A stretch of 64,000 bases of DNA from Sternotherus odoratus. Taxonomy: Eukaryota; Chordata; Testudines; Kinosternidae. Below, piece by piece: positions 1-12,217 of this stretch. The stretch is from positions 64,922,390-64,986,389 of the forward strand of contig JAVMKO010000003.1 of assembly GCA_032164245.1 (NCBI GenBank). Reading direction: 5' to 3'. Every line of letters starts with the position of its first letter. The first letter of the stretch is position 1. Under the pieces are notes generated by a model that had not been told where the DNA came from, did no database searches, and was given only the letters and a program-made list of their open reading frames with translations. The translations under genes and the position numbers were made by a program.

Positions 1-379
1 CGTTGCATAAGCGAGTGACACAAGGCCCTGGGCAAACGGGCTCAGCAGAAAACAACATGATGTATAATTTGCACCCTGGACAAGGGTAATGCAAACCTCT
101 CCCTTCCTGTGCAATAGAGTGGCCCTGCTACTGTGCTGCTTTTTCGGTGGGGAGGGGTTATCGGGGAGATGAGGGAGGAGGGAACAGAACAAATCAGGAA
201 ATCCTTGCAGCTCGCTCCGCGCCGCGGGAAAGTAGGGAACCCCAGGGGCTGGGAGACGAGGGAGGGGTTTGCAGCATCAGCTGCTGCTGCGAGGGGAAGG
301 TGGGAGGGCCTGGGGCAGCCCACACCTGGTGCCCAGGGGGTGCTGCGGCTCCCACTGTCTGCGCTGAGGCACCGGGCTC

Positions 380-900
380 TGGCTACAGCCCGCTCATTCG
401 CTGGCGAGTCCCCTGCCCGCCCGCAGCGCTCGGCATGGAGAAGCGGGGGCGCAAGCGGTTCGGGAAGCTCTTCCACTGGAGCGAGTCGGAGGACTCGGAG
501 CCGGAGCTGGGCGCGGAGACACCGTCCCCCGGGCGGCAGGGCGGGAGCAGCAGCAGCAGCAGCCCCCCGGAGGGGGAGCCCAAGAAGCGCTCGGCGTTCA
601 GTCACTGGCGCCTGAGGAAGAAGCAGCCCCCGGGAGAAGGGGGCGGCGGCGTGTCCTCGTCTCCCCCTTCAGCCCCCTGCGCCACCCCGGGTCCCGGGTC
701 CGCCACAGCCAGGTAACCAGCCGCGCTCGTTTCGCGTCCTGCTCTGCCGCCCCTTCCCCGCGGCGGCTCCCCCCGAAACCTGCCAGGTCCTACCTGGGCA
801 GCCGGGTGCCGCCCGCCCCTCGTCAGGGTCTTTGCCTGTCCCCTGCGGACCAGCGACCCCCCATCCGGCACGGTGCTGCCTCCAGCCCGGACACTGGCGT
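380..900. promoter_or_regulatory. CpG-rich island around first exon
   Basis: The stretch is strongly GC- and CpG-rich compared with the AT-rich sequence after about 950. It covers the first coding exon and its donor. I see no clear TATA box upstream; the 1-400 segment is purine-rich with several G runs, which fits a TATA-less CpG-island promoter. The transcription start cannot be fixed from the sequence. The assignment rests on base composition and position only. Confidence 0.6.
435..712 (+). CDS. First coding exon of an unrecognised Ser/Lys-rich protein gene
   Basis: The exon starts at ATG 435 in a good Kozak context (G at -3, G at +4) and ends at a consensus donor, AG|GTAACC, at 712/713. 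It gives 92 codons plus 2 nt. The peptide opens MEKRGRKRFGKLFHW, followed by an acidic patch (SESEDSEPE), a serine run near residues 37-42, a basic segment KKRSAFSHWRLRKK near residues 51-64, then a Gly/Pro/Ser-rich linker. No domain, signal peptide or membrane segment is visible; this looks like a disordered N-terminus. The frame is also open upstream to 147, but ATG 435 has the better context and the CpG peak. I do not recognise the gene. The exon joins in phase to 48967-49105. Confidence 0.6.
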
Positions 901-3470
901 TGGAGCCCCGCTTATGTCCCTAGCCATCCGGTCCCACCGATGGGAGTGATTAGCCACATACAGGCTTCATCTCGTTGAACCTCTGAGGGAATTGGAGATG
1001 AGCCAAAACAGGAGCCATCTCCCATCCTCACCCAGCCAGATCTGAAGCATCCCTAGTTTGGTCAAGCAAAACTCCACCCTTGTGAAAGTTAAGGCCAGGT
1101 TTGGTCTCCCTCTTAGTACTGAACTGTCTGATTGGAGAGTGTGTGTGTGTAGGGGGTGTGCGAATGTGAAAAATCAACAGGGGGGGGGGAGTAATAGGAG
1201 CCTATTAAAGAAAAATACCCCAAAATTGGGACTGATCCTATAAAACTGGGACATTCGGTGACCCTAAGTGTGTGTGTGTGTCTGTCTGTCTGTCTGATGT
1301 GATGTGCTTACTTTGACCTGGGAATGGATGTATTTCCCACAGTAAATGGACTAAACACACTTCAGACAAATCATTGGGGAATTACTTAAGTGGGTGCTGT
1401 AGTGTCAAAAGGCTGTTTACAGGTAAGGGTAGAGCATTTGTTTGCATAATATTCACATTTACAAATACAGCTGGCTTTCCCTGGATCTGATTCATGTTAT
1501 TGAAACCCAGACCACAATTCATCAAGTCACGTCCAATTTTAAGCTTTTAGTTTCTAGAAGAGAATGTTTAGCTGAAAGGTGGTTGCTTGCCTTCAATAAT
1601 CCTTTGCATAGAAGCAAGGACTGATAATGTCAACATGGTTTGTGCATAAATCAAAAAATGTATTAATGGGCATAAGTAACAGTCACCCTGTGCCTGAGGC
1701 AGAAAGAAACTTCCTGGGTAAAAAGGAGTTCATAAAATGCACATGCTGTATTTTCAGTATCTGCCATAATAGTCGTTGACTTGGTCCATGTTCTTTCTCC
1801 ACTCATGGGCTCAGCCCAGAAATGGTGAAGAAAGAAAAAGGGGCTTTACAACTTTTTTCCATGGCATTTCCCCATATTTTCAGCCCCGAGTATAAGTTGG
1901 AGTAAACCCCAGAGCTTTAACAGCCCTCTCCTAGTCAGAGTGCGTATATTCCAGCCATGCCCTCCATTTCCTGGCACATCTCTTTTATGACGGAGATCTT
2001 CCTTGGTGTCACTTACAGTCCCTTTATGCTGCTGGAGCTGTAGGGTAATTGAAAATCAGGCCCTATATGCATGTAATGAATTCATGAGTGGTTACAGCAA
2101 ATTTGGGGGAGTGCTCCAGACAATACATTTCAGACCTGGAGGTCATCTGAACAGCAAAGTCTAGGCAGTTGAGAATCAGTAGTGTTATGTGGATTCAAAA
2201 GTGTCTAAAGTAAAAGATACATTTCTCAATTGTAGATAATTCATACTTTGAGAAATGTTGATATGTGGGAGGAATATGTGAGAAATTAAGGGTAGTCAAG
2301 TGTACCCATTAAAAGTATTAATTACTGCTGTTTGCATTTGACTGTGTATATGGGACAACTTTAAATATTTTTCATATACTTTTGTACGAATAGGAAGAAG
2401 TCCCTTCTAGAATAAATGAAATAGAAAAAGATGTGTTTTATAACCCTGTTTGACAGTCAAATTCAACTCAATGTTCATTGATGAGGACACTTACAACAAT
2501 ACATACTCTACTACCTTCCTGCCCCCAAAAGGCAGAATCCCAAATACAGCTTTTTATAACCGGGGTAAGAAGAGTCAAAGACTCAGTGAAGTACTGAAGG
2601 TCCCTTGCTATGGGAGGTGTTCAAGTGAGTACTAATACAAAGCCCAAAGAAAATAAATAGATTAGATTAAAAAGTAGAAAAATTTTAACAGTTAGAGGTT
2701 CCAATTTCATACACCTGACAATGTCAGTGGGCGTTTTACCTGCATAATGAGTATGGTACTTGGTAATGACAAAGTATGAACAAAACCCACTAATTACTAG
2801 ACCTTGGAAATAACAGGTTTATAAATATCACACAAAAGCACAGCTTTTTGTTTTCTGTTCCTAGTGCCAGTCATTTTTCTATTGACGGCATTGTGGGACA
2901 GATTATGCCCTGAGTTATAGCAGAGCTACTAGGGAGGATATTTGTAAACATCTTTTAATAGAAATGTATATATTTATGTCTGCATCACTTCCTGAATGAA
3001 GCTAACCCTCTTAGAAGAATCTAAATATTTTCCCCATTAACCTATAGTTTTGTATTATCACATCCACACAAAAAGGTGTGTGTGGGGGGGAGAAATGGAT
3101 AAAGGAAATTGAAAATTTAGCCTATGCCACTCAAAATTATGTTTCCTAAAAGGAGTATTGTACAATCTCAGTTACAACACTGCTTTTCACTATATTTTGT
3201 ACAAGCACCTGATTCTTATTAAATTCATAGGTTAGCTATGAAAAGTGTATCCACAGTAAGCCAAAAGAAGACTTTATAACCTAAATTAATGTGTATGTTA
3301 AATAGAGCTCATTTTCAAAATTTGAAGTGGGCTTAACAAACAAACAGTCACATTTTGTTATGGGACAGATGTTCATTCCTTTAATTACAAATGTGAAGGC
3401 CTGATGTTCAAAGGTATCTATTCAAAATGAGCATGGGATGTTTGCATTTAAATCTAATTTTAAAAAAGTA
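901..3470. other. Intron 1 start, mostly unique AT-rich DNA
   Basis: I see no gene here beyond the intron of the host gene. It holds GT-rich simple repeats near 1140 and 1268 and the MITE relic at 1165-1266. The remainder is AT-rich without recognisable repeats; short ORFs near 1442 and 2450 show no family features. Confidence 0.5.
1165..1266 (+). repeat. MITE relic, right end GGTGACCCTA
   Basis: The right end (gggactgatcctataaaac ... ggtgaccct) matches the complete element at 30094-30216 in sequence and order. The left terminus is missing or too diverged to see. It is a small non-autonomous DNA transposon relic. The superfamily is not decided by the sequence. Confidence 0.55.
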
Positions 3471-3479
3471 AGTAGTTGA

Positions 3480-4150
3480 GTGGCAGTTGCAGGTGGAATA
3501 CAGGACTTGCCAAGGTGGAATACAGGACTCGATTCAGGGATCAATTTATTGCGCCTAGTTGAGACGCAGTACATTGATCCCTGATACATCGAGCGCTACC
3601 TGCTGATCCGGCGGGTAGTGTAACCGTACCCTTGGCCTCCCACTTCCTTTACTATTGGATTTCTAAGGCCTGGTCTACAGTACGTGATTATGTCGAATTT
3701 AGCCACGTTATGTCAAATTAAAACTAAATTCATCCACATTACCAACCCTGTTTTGTCAACTTAAAGGGCTCTTAAAATCAATTTCTGTACTCCCTGGCAA
3801 GGGGAGCAACGGTAAAATCAAACTCACTGGTTCAAATTAGGGGTACTGTAGAGGTAATTTGATGATATTGGCCTCCAGGGGGTATCCCAGATTGTTCCAT
3901 TGTGACTGCTCTGGACAGCACTTTCAACTCAGATGCACTAGCTAGGTACCCAGGAAAAGCCTCGAGAAGTTTGGAATTTCATTTCCTGCAGTCCCAGAAT
4001 CACAGAAGAGCTCCAGCATGGACCGAACAGGAGGTACTGGATCTGATCGCAGTGTGGGGAGAAGAATCTGTGCAGGCAAAACTCCGTTCAAAAAAATGGA
4101 ATGCCAATGGGCAGTGGAGACTGCAGGGATTGTGGGATAGCTCTTCAGAA
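3480..4150 (+). mobile_element. Harbinger-type DNA transposon remains with Myb/SANT-like fragment
   Basis: The segment near 3480-3650 has the hairpin-rich MITE pattern also seen at 35424-35675 (ATCAATTTATTGCG, GATCCGGCGGGTAGTGTA). After it, 3902-4156 contains an open frame whose middle reads RAPAWTEQEVLDLIAVWG, followed by SVQAKLRSKK. This is the first part of the Myb/SANT-like DNA-binding protein of vertebrate Harbinger elements. The reading is lost after about residue 68, so it is a decayed fragment. The Myb/SANT call is from family knowledge; the boundaries are approximate. Confidence 0.65.
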
Positions 4151-5419
4151 CAGTGACTCTTTTTATCTCTGGTAAGGAGACAGCATCTACAGAAGTGGAT
4201 GTGTGACACAGCTGGGTCAGATAGTACCAGTTCAGAAGAAGCTGGAATGGAAAAAAATGATAAAGACCAATAATTCATATTGTGTATGGAGAAGAATGGA
4301 AATGTTAAGCAAACCAGGCTATACCAAGAAGTCTACATTTAGTTGGGATTACTGCAAGTGTGGAGGATTCAGACCCAAGGGAGAATGATAGGGTTGTCAA
4401 ATCTTGAACACTGGATTGCAGAAATGGCCATATTTTTAGAGAGGTGATTATATAATTCCATCTCTGAAATTGGTTGGCGCATAGGGTAACAGAAGTATCT
4501 ATACTGTGGCAGAGAGTTATATCTAGAAATAATGACAAAAGAATTTTCCTTAATATAGGTTAACTATAATTGGAAAATGAAACTCATCAATCTAGGCTGA
4601 TAATACAGGTTAGAATAATAATTGGTCTAATGATTGACTATTCATGAGGCAGATGCTAAATAGAAAATACATGGTCAATATACATTACTTCTGTCATGCT
4701 TCATGCTTCTGCAATTTAAAAGAAACTTTATTTGGAATAATTAACATTTATGTATTTTGTATTTATTCTTGTTGAATGATGATATGGAGAGGTAGATACA
4801 ATTGTCTGCAAAAGATTGCATTTGTATATCTGAAGGATATGATCACAAAAAAAGTTTTGCGTGGGTATTTACAAGGCATCCATCTTTTTAGCATCCCGGT
4901 GCTGGAATATAGAAATTTATAGTAGCCTACCACTGAAGCCCTAAGATACCCTCCTTTTCTCTCTTTGAGTTTGGCTGCCTGAACTCTCTTTTCCCCCTTC
5001 TCTGATGTTCTTTAGCTTCTGTTATTGAAGAAGTATCAGTGCAAGAAGGCGAGTTTTGCAATCAAAGCTGAAGATGGTTGGGCATGGGCTCAATCATCTC
5101 TAACTAGGGAGTTCCGCATTTAGGGCCTCTTTACTGAGAACATCTGCTCTCCACCTTCCAAAAAATGCTACATATTTCCCACTCCGTTTAGCAGTCTCTC
5201 TGGTTCTCAGTTGAAGGAGTGCTTTCCAGAGAACACTGATCCCAGCATGCTGAAGACTTTGAAATCAGGACCAGGACCCTAATATGGACTCAGAAGTAGA
5301 CAGGGAACCAATGGAAATCATGTACCTTGGAGTTGTGATTGTTTGACAACATTGATAAATGGGCCAACAGACACTACACTCTTTGAAGTTTTTGTCTGGC
5401 CCTGATTTCAGCAATAGAT

Positions 5420-5672
5420 AAGAACATAAGAATGGCCCTGCTGGGTCAAAACAAAGGTCCATCAAGCCCAGTATCCTGTCTTCTGACAGTGGCCAGTGCC
5501 AGCTGCCTCAGAGGGAATGAACAGAATAGGTAGTCATCAAATGTTCCATCCCCTGTCACTAATTCCAAGCTTCTGGCAAACAGAGGCTAGGGACACCATT
5601 CCTGCCCATTCTAGCTAATAGCCATTGATGGACTTATCTGTGTTATTCCCTTCCTGATTTTCCAAAATTACA
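5420..5672 (-). mobile_element. CR1 LINE 3' fragment
   Basis: The sequence taagaatggccctgctgggt followed by a CCAGTATCCTGTCTTCTGAC-type stretch and CAGAGGGAATGAACAGAA is the reverse complement of a sauropsid CR1 3' region. The same order occurs at 6325 and 40955. It is 5'-truncated and non-coding. Confidence 0.75.
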
Positions 5673-5825
5673 TTACACCAACAACAGTAAGAGAATTAGT
5701 ATAGTAACTTTTTTTTAAGACACAAATGATTGGGGTAAAAATGGGTTGAGAAGTAGGGGAGATGAAGTATATTGCACCCTTCCCTCTATGATGGTTGAGT
5801 TCCACCTAATGACAAATAATATTTA

Positions 5826-6259
5826 AAGAAAGCGCGAAATACTTGTAGCACCTTAGAGACTGACTAGTTTACTTCAGCATAAGCTTTCGTGAGCTATAGC
5901 TTACTTCGTCGGATGCATAGAATGGAACAGAAGTAAAATGCATTTATACACATAGAAAGAAAAAGAAAAGAAAAAAAAGTGTACATTAGCATACCAATGG
6001 TGTATTTTTCTCCTAGTGATAATGGACCATCCACATTTAACAGCCCTATTAGAATTGGTATGCTAATGTACAATTTTTTTTTCTTTTTCTTTCTTTCTGT
6101 GTGTATAAATGCATCTTACTTCTGGTCTATTCTATGCATCCGACGAAGTGAGCTATAGCTCACAAAAGCTTATGCTGAAATAAACTAGTTAGTCTCTAAG
6201 GTGCTACAAGTATTCCTCGCTTTCTTTACGGGTACAGACTAACACGGCTGCTATTCTTG
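5826..6259. mobile_element. Palindromic Penelope-like insertion, 434 bp, 12-bp TSD
   Basis: Two arms of about 165-190 bp face each other around a loop of about 50 bp (near 6000-6050). Each arm carries the GTAGCACCTTAGAGACT and GCATAAGCTTTCGTGAGCTA blocks in opposite orientation. The unit is flanked by a perfect 12-bp duplication, AAATAATATTTA, at 5814-5825 and 6260-6271. Only the right end carries the full 3' terminus (cagactaacacggctgc). It is the same design as 10058-10267 and 14131-16818. It has no coding capacity. Confidence 0.8.
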
Positions 6260-6324
6260 AAATAATATTTAGTTTCCCTATTTTCTAACAGTCTATAAAT
6301 GGTTTAGCCTTTGGCACAGGGGCA

Positions 6325-7200
6325 TAGCAGTAGATAGGAATGGCCCGACTGGGTCACTGGTAGGTGCCCAGAGGGAATGAACAGAACAGGTAATCATCAA
6401 ATGATCCATCCCCTGTCACTCATTCCCAGCTTCCTGCAAACAGAGGCTAGGGACACCATTCCTGCCCATCCTGGCTAATAGCCATTGATGGACCTATCCT
6501 CCATGAATTTATCTAGTTCTTTTTTTAACTCTGTTACAGTCTTAGGCTTCACAACATCCTCTGGCAAAGAGTTCCACAGGTTGACTGTGGATTGTGTGAA
6601 GAAACACTTCCTTTTATTTGCTTTAAACCCGCTGCCGATTAATTTCATTTGGTGACCCCTAGTTCTTGTGTTATGAGAAGTAGTAAATAACACTTCCTTG
6701 TTTACTTTCTCTACACCAGTCATGATTTTATAGACCTTAATCATATTTCCCCTTAGTTGTCTCTTTTCAGAACTGAAAAATCCCAGTTTTATTAATCTCT
6801 CCTCATACAGGAGCCGTTCCATACCCCTAATCATTTTTGGTTGTCCTTTTCTGAACCTTTTCCAATTCCAATATATCTTTTTTGAGATGGGACGACCACA
6901 TCTGCACACAGTATTCAAGATGTGGGTGTACTATGGAGGCAACATGATATTTTTATAGAGGCAACATACTTTCTGTCCTATTATCTATCCCTTTATTAAT
7001 TATTCCCAGCATTCTGTTTGCTTTTTTTGACTGCTGCCGCACATTGAGTGGATGTTTTCAGAGAACTAGCCACAATGACTCCAAAATCTCTTTCTTGAGT
7101 GGTAACAGCTAATTTAGAACCCAACATTTTAAATGTATAGTTGGGATTATGCTTTCCAATGAGCATTACTTTGCATTTATCAACATTAATTTTCATTGAG
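6325..7200 (-). pseudogene. CR1 LINE fragment with reverse-transcriptase C-terminus
   Basis: Minus-strand frames at 6996-7196 (KINVDKCKVMLIGKHNPNY) and 6475-6918 ([19 protein letters not shown] ... [13 protein letters not shown]) are the C-terminal part of CR1 ORF2. A frame break separates them. The 3' UTR lies to the left (about 6325-6475). The element is 5'-truncated near 7200. It is dead. Confidence 0.85.
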
Positions 7201-9080
7201 AGTTATAATAGTACAGTTATGAGCCAGCAATTGCTCAGATTATAGCAGCAAGGGTCATGTCCAAATGGAATGGATGTAATCATCTGTCAGACTGGAATTG
7301 TTGAGTTGCTACTACAGTTACATCCCTCATTTCAAGGAACAGTGATAACTGATAATAATCAGAAACTTAACAGTGTCATGACAGTTTCAGAGCAGATGGA
7401 GGGCAGATATCTGAGCAGCTCCTCTGATTGTTTGCCCTTCTGGTCAACTACTTCCATTGTAATCTAAATTAAGCTTGTTCCAGCTGGTCTTCATCTAGGT
7501 GGAGAATTCTTGCAGACAGAGTGGCATCTGTCCATATCTATGAAGAAGTCATCTCACAGTGGCTTGACAGGGAGAAAAGCAGTTAATTAAGGTGTAGTAG
7601 TGGCATGAAATTTAGTAAAGACTTAGACCAAATATCAGGAAACTTTTAGATTATGGAATATACTTTACCCCAGACAGGAACAACAACTCAGCAATATGTT
7701 ATATGGAGATATAATAGTTCTTCTCCATATCTAATTTCTTTGACTTCTTTTGTTGTTATTCTTTGCTTTAACTTCTGTATGAGGAAAAGTGTGGGAACTA
7801 TGTTTCAGGGTATGTATATTATATAACATTTTGTTGATAGATTAATTGAGGCTTGTTACTAGCTGACTTTTACCCTTACCTTAAACAGGAATTTTTGATA
7901 ATACAAGACTTTGGCAATTTTACCAAGAACAATTTTACTAAACTGTAATGCTCTTAACTGCATTAAGATAACTATAACAAAATATGGCCCCAATTCTGCA
8001 AACACTTAATGGTGTGTGCAACTTTACATTGTGAGTCCAGTTGCAGTCAATGGAACTACTCACATGCACAAAGTTATGCATCTGCTTTGTTTGCAAGATC
8101 AGGCTTAAATGTCTAAAGATGTTACTAGTTACATTCACTTTGCAAAATTATATTTGAGAATGAAAAAGGGGTAGCTACATAATAAACTATCCTGAATCAT
8201 GCCATAAATAAGCAAGGTGCTTTAGGAATAAAAATATACTAGTATTGATTTTTAACGGAAAGAAAAACAAGTTCTGATAAAATGTCAAGTTATACCTCTA
8301 AAATCAGATATTGTACTTAAAGTTTTTTTCCTCAAATATAGTATGACATTGTCACTTTATGAAGCATGAATGCTTCTTAAATGTATGTCTCTGTAGAAAG
8401 ATACTAAGATAAGGGGCAAGCAGCAACAAGTACTCAGTGCCATCCATAGGGTAATAATTGTGCTGAGTTCATGTAGGGTGAAAGGTACCCTTTTGTGAAA
8501 GACTTATGTAAGGATGTCTGTGCCTGAAAACCTTTCACAGGTTGAGGGTGACATGGGCAGAGTTACCTTGTAGAGAGGGTTTTATGCCTCATGTGTACTA
8601 AGGTTAGGTTATGTAGTGGCTCCGACTAGGCCAGTGTGAAGTAGAGCATGATACTTTTCACTTATATTATTTAATTAAAATTGGCATTTATGTTTGGTAT
8701 TTATTTTTGAACTTTAACAAATAGTACTGCTAATAATTTATAATAATGAACTGATCTGTTGCCTTTAAAATCAATGGAAGTTTTGCCTTTTGTCTTCCTA
8801 GAGTGGGAACAGTATCTCACTCCTAAATTCTGTATCTTCAGAATTCTTTAGTTCAAAAATATCAAATTATGGTATATATACTGTGTTTTCTAAAATACAT
8901 GTAAACTATCACTAAAAAGATGCTCTTGATGTCAGAAAACAAAACACAGTGAATGGGCTTTTCCATTCACATACATAGGAATCGTCCATATTTCTTTGAA
9001 TATTACTTTTGTAGTTCTAAGTTTCATTGGAACTTATTTAGAGAGAATCTGTAGAGGCAAGGAAATGTAGGCAGAGAAAT
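7201..9080. other. Intron, little recognisable
   Basis: The stretch is AT-rich. A stretch at about 7985-8110 (aattctgcaaacacttaatg ... cagttgcagtcaatggaac) resembles an old retroposon seen widely in sauropsids, but I cannot assign a family. I see nothing else in it. Confidence 0.4.
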
Positions 9081-9084
9081 GATG

Positions 9085-9530
9085 GTCTTGTAATTGAATG
9101 CAATACTGGAGAATTGGATTCTACCCTGGGCTCTGCCACAGAGTTCCTGTATGATGCTGGACAAATCATATAAACCATAGTTTTTACTGGTGGCCCCTGT
9201 ATGTTCCTCATTTTCTTGGAACCCAAACTGAGACACATGTGGTCTGATTTGCCAAAGTACTAAGAGCTCGCAAATATAACACCGGTTCTGGCATATAAAG
9301 TGCTATACAATACTGAGTTGTTTGTAAAATCTAGTCCTAGAATTCTCAAATTGGGTACCCAAAATTAATGGACACTTAACAGTTTTGGCTTTAAACTCTG
9401 TGCCTTGGTTCCCCATCTGTAAAATGGGGATAGTAATATCACCTCAACTCATCAGGATATGGTGAAGATTAATTAAGTAATATTTGTAAAGAACTAAGAT
9501 ACTATGATGAAAGTGCCATTAAAAAAAAGC
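9085..9530 (+). repeat. MIR-like SINE, split
   Basis: The block ctgggctctgccacagagtt and the following tgatgctggacaaatca match the MIR core order. The MIR/L2 tail (ttccccatctgtaaaatggg) follows at about 9405. Roughly 215 bp of unrelated sequence lies between the parts, so either a later insertion or divergence separates them. The call rests on recall of the MIR consensus. Confidence 0.55.
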
Positions 9531-10057
9531 CCACAACAAAATTAGTAAGTCTGTATTTTGTGCAGGGTGTGGATGATTTATTTTAGAGCCACACATTGAA
9601 TGCTAAAGATAAAAATAAATATGGAATATCTACCCATTCCATGAGCACTGTCCAGCCAATGCCCTACCTTCCCTTCTGCTCCTGTCTGTCTCTCATCTTC
9701 CTCTTCCCTTCTCTGCTCCTATCTCTCTCCCCGTTGCTCCCATCCTCAGGCTCTTACACCCCCACTCCCTCTGCACTTCCTGGTGCAAGCGGGAAGAGCA
9801 ATGAAAACGCAAGAGAGAATCTCCCTGATCTTAGTCCCTGTGCCTAGTGCCACAGCAATACCTGGCAGCCAGGAAGAGCAATTGTAAAGAAAGTTCTGCT
9901 CAGTCCCTGTAACCCTGGCTAGAGCAAGCCAAACTCTAAGAAGTCCCTTTACTGTGATTTTTTTTCCAGTGGCTCATCAGATGTGTAGACAACATATTTT
10001 TATGTGGAGGGCTGAAGTTAATAAAATAATATCTGTTGAATATCACTCATTGAGTAG

Positions 10058-10267
10058 CAGAAGTGACAAAGAGTCCTGTGGCTAACTAAAGTGTTGAAGC
10101 ATAAGGTTTTGTGGGCTAATACCCACTTTGCGGAAGTATGCACCTGCGAAGTGGGTATTAGCCCACAAAAGCTTATTATTCAATACTTTAGTTAGTCTTT
10201 AAGGTGCCACAGGACTCTTTGTCACTTCTGCAATTCCAGACTAACACGGTTACCTCTCTGATTCTTG
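10058..10267. mobile_element. Small palindromic Penelope-like insertion, 210 bp, 13-bp TSD
   Basis: The left arm (gcagaagtgacaaagagtcc) and the right arm (ggactctttgtcacttctgc) are perfect reverse complements at their ends. Inside, ggctaatacccact pairs with agtgggtattagcc. A 13-bp duplication, ACTCATTGAGTAG, flanks it at 10045-10057 and 10268-10280. The 3' terminus motif ccagactaacacgg is present only on the right side. No coding sequence is left. Confidence 0.8.
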
Positions 10268-10280
10268 ACTCATTGAGTAG

Positions 10281-11600
10281 TTTTGTACCATGACTAAATT
10301 TGTCCACTTTTAATAGAGACGCAAACAAACTTATGTTCCAAACTTACTATTTCCTTTATTTGTTAATGTAATCCCTAATTGTTTTTTTTTGGGGGGGGGG
10401 GGGCTAATGCTCTCTCCATGCCCTCAGTTGTCAATACTCATGCTCATAATTTAAGTACATTCTGACAAATATTCACAAGGATGTAAAATCCTTTCACCCC
10501 TACCATCACCCCTTTCCAATTGCAAGTCCCTGTTTGCAAAGCCTTGAGATTGTTAAAGAAACATCTGGAATAATTTTTTTAATATGTGCAATCCAGCATA
10601 TTTCCCTCTAACATTCTTGAAAATGGTTATACCATTACTCTTAAATATCGGCCTGATGCAGACATCTGGCATGGAAATTTTCAGACTAAATGGTTACATT
10701 TTGGCAAAACTATAAGAAACTTAAGAGGATCAGTCTAATAATGGAAAGAGTCTTGCAACCTTATTTGGGGTTTGTTACCAGCTCTACTTATAGTGACTGA
10801 CTATTCACAATTTTAGCTGTAATGAGCATATATTACATGTTTTACATTTGAGATAAGTTGTCTTTTACAAGGAAAAAATCCCAAGCAGAAAACAGTTTGT
10901 CATAGACATAACATCATAACCCAGAAACATTTTATGCTTATCCTGTTCTTACCAAGCAACAGTTAACATTCTCTTTTAATCCAAATGTTCTTTAGCCAAG
11001 ATAGACTGCTACCTGAATAAGCAAGCTCCTTTTTTTCCATGTTTGAGAACTATGGCTCTATACAAAAATATATTGAATGTTCGTACAGGGTGGTTTTTTT
11101 TGTTTGTTTGTTTGTTTGTTTGTTTTTTGCAATATTGTTTTGGCAAACGTGTGTGTGTGTGTGAACTTTCTGATTTTAAAGTAATAATTTGTTGCTTCTT
11201 TTTTATGCACTCTTCCAAAGACCCCATCTGGTAAGGAGGATGAAAATACTTTTTGAATTGGTGACTTGGATTAGAGTCCAACTCCCTTCATCTGCACATA
11301 TTACCTACCTGATAAAGGAAAAGCACACAAGTTATACTAATGTTACAGAGAGGAAACTACATTAAAAGAACATTATTAATGTTGCAAAGTCAAGCACTTG
11401 GAAGGTAGGAAATACCAGATTTAAGGTTGCCTGTGCAACCTTAATTTGGCCCCCTGGTGAAATGTAATTAAAGACTGTATCATGGTATTTAATTACAATT
11501 CACACAACCAAGTGCCACCCTCACACACGTAGCCTTTAGTCACTCCCACACTCAAGTTTCCTTCCTTCCTGCCAGACTCCAGAACCAGTCTCTCTCTACC
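10281..11600. other. Intron with simple repeats
   Basis: It contains a T/G homopolymer run near 10382-10403, a (TTTG)n tract near 11099-11127 and a GT tract near 11149. No gene or transposon ends are recognised. Confidence 0.4.
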
Positions 11601-12217
11601 CTCCTCCAAGGCCAGATTTAGGGGTAGGCGACTGCCTGAGGTGCTGGACTTGGAGAGCACTGGGCTCCGGGTGGTGTTTTTGTTGTTAGCGACAAAAGGG
11701 AAAATAGAATGTTTGAAGTAAAATGTTTTGGGTATTCTGTATGTGGATTCGTTTTTCACCAGCCTCCTAGGCTGTTCTGGACCTTTGTAGGTCTCATGGA
11801 ACCTTCCAGACTTTCTGGGTAGTAAATTTTTCTTGACCCTCTTAGAATGCTGTTGTCAGTCATGCCCTTGAGGGTAAATAAGGGACAGGGCATCACTAGT
11901 CAGTCAGTGAGATGTAAGACTAAAGTGAAGTGAAGTGAGCGCCTAGTTGTGATTTAGTGAACCTTGTTTTATTGTGTAATTATGAAAGCGGACTTGTGTT
12001 TTAAGACTTGAAGATTGTAAGTAATGAATAATAAAGGACATAGATATCTCTGGCATGTCATTATATATCAAACTCCTGTCTATACAACAGCATAAAAGAA
12101 ATACTGTTGCTTCTTTTGCCATGATTAACACATAAGGTTGGATGATTTTCTCAGACTGCAGAACACAGTATTACGGAGCGCAAAAGTCTATGTGTTTCCC
12201 CACATAGAAAATAAAAG

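Noticed and set aside
147..434. Upstream extension of the exon 1 frame (start at 147)
   Set aside because: It is open but low-complexity, and the start at 147 has poorer context than ATG 435. A longer N-terminus remains possible but unsupported.
42..605. Minus-strand 187-codon frame over the first exon
   Set aside because: It is the antisense shadow of a CpG-rich exon and has no domain; the plus-strand frame has Kozak and donor support.
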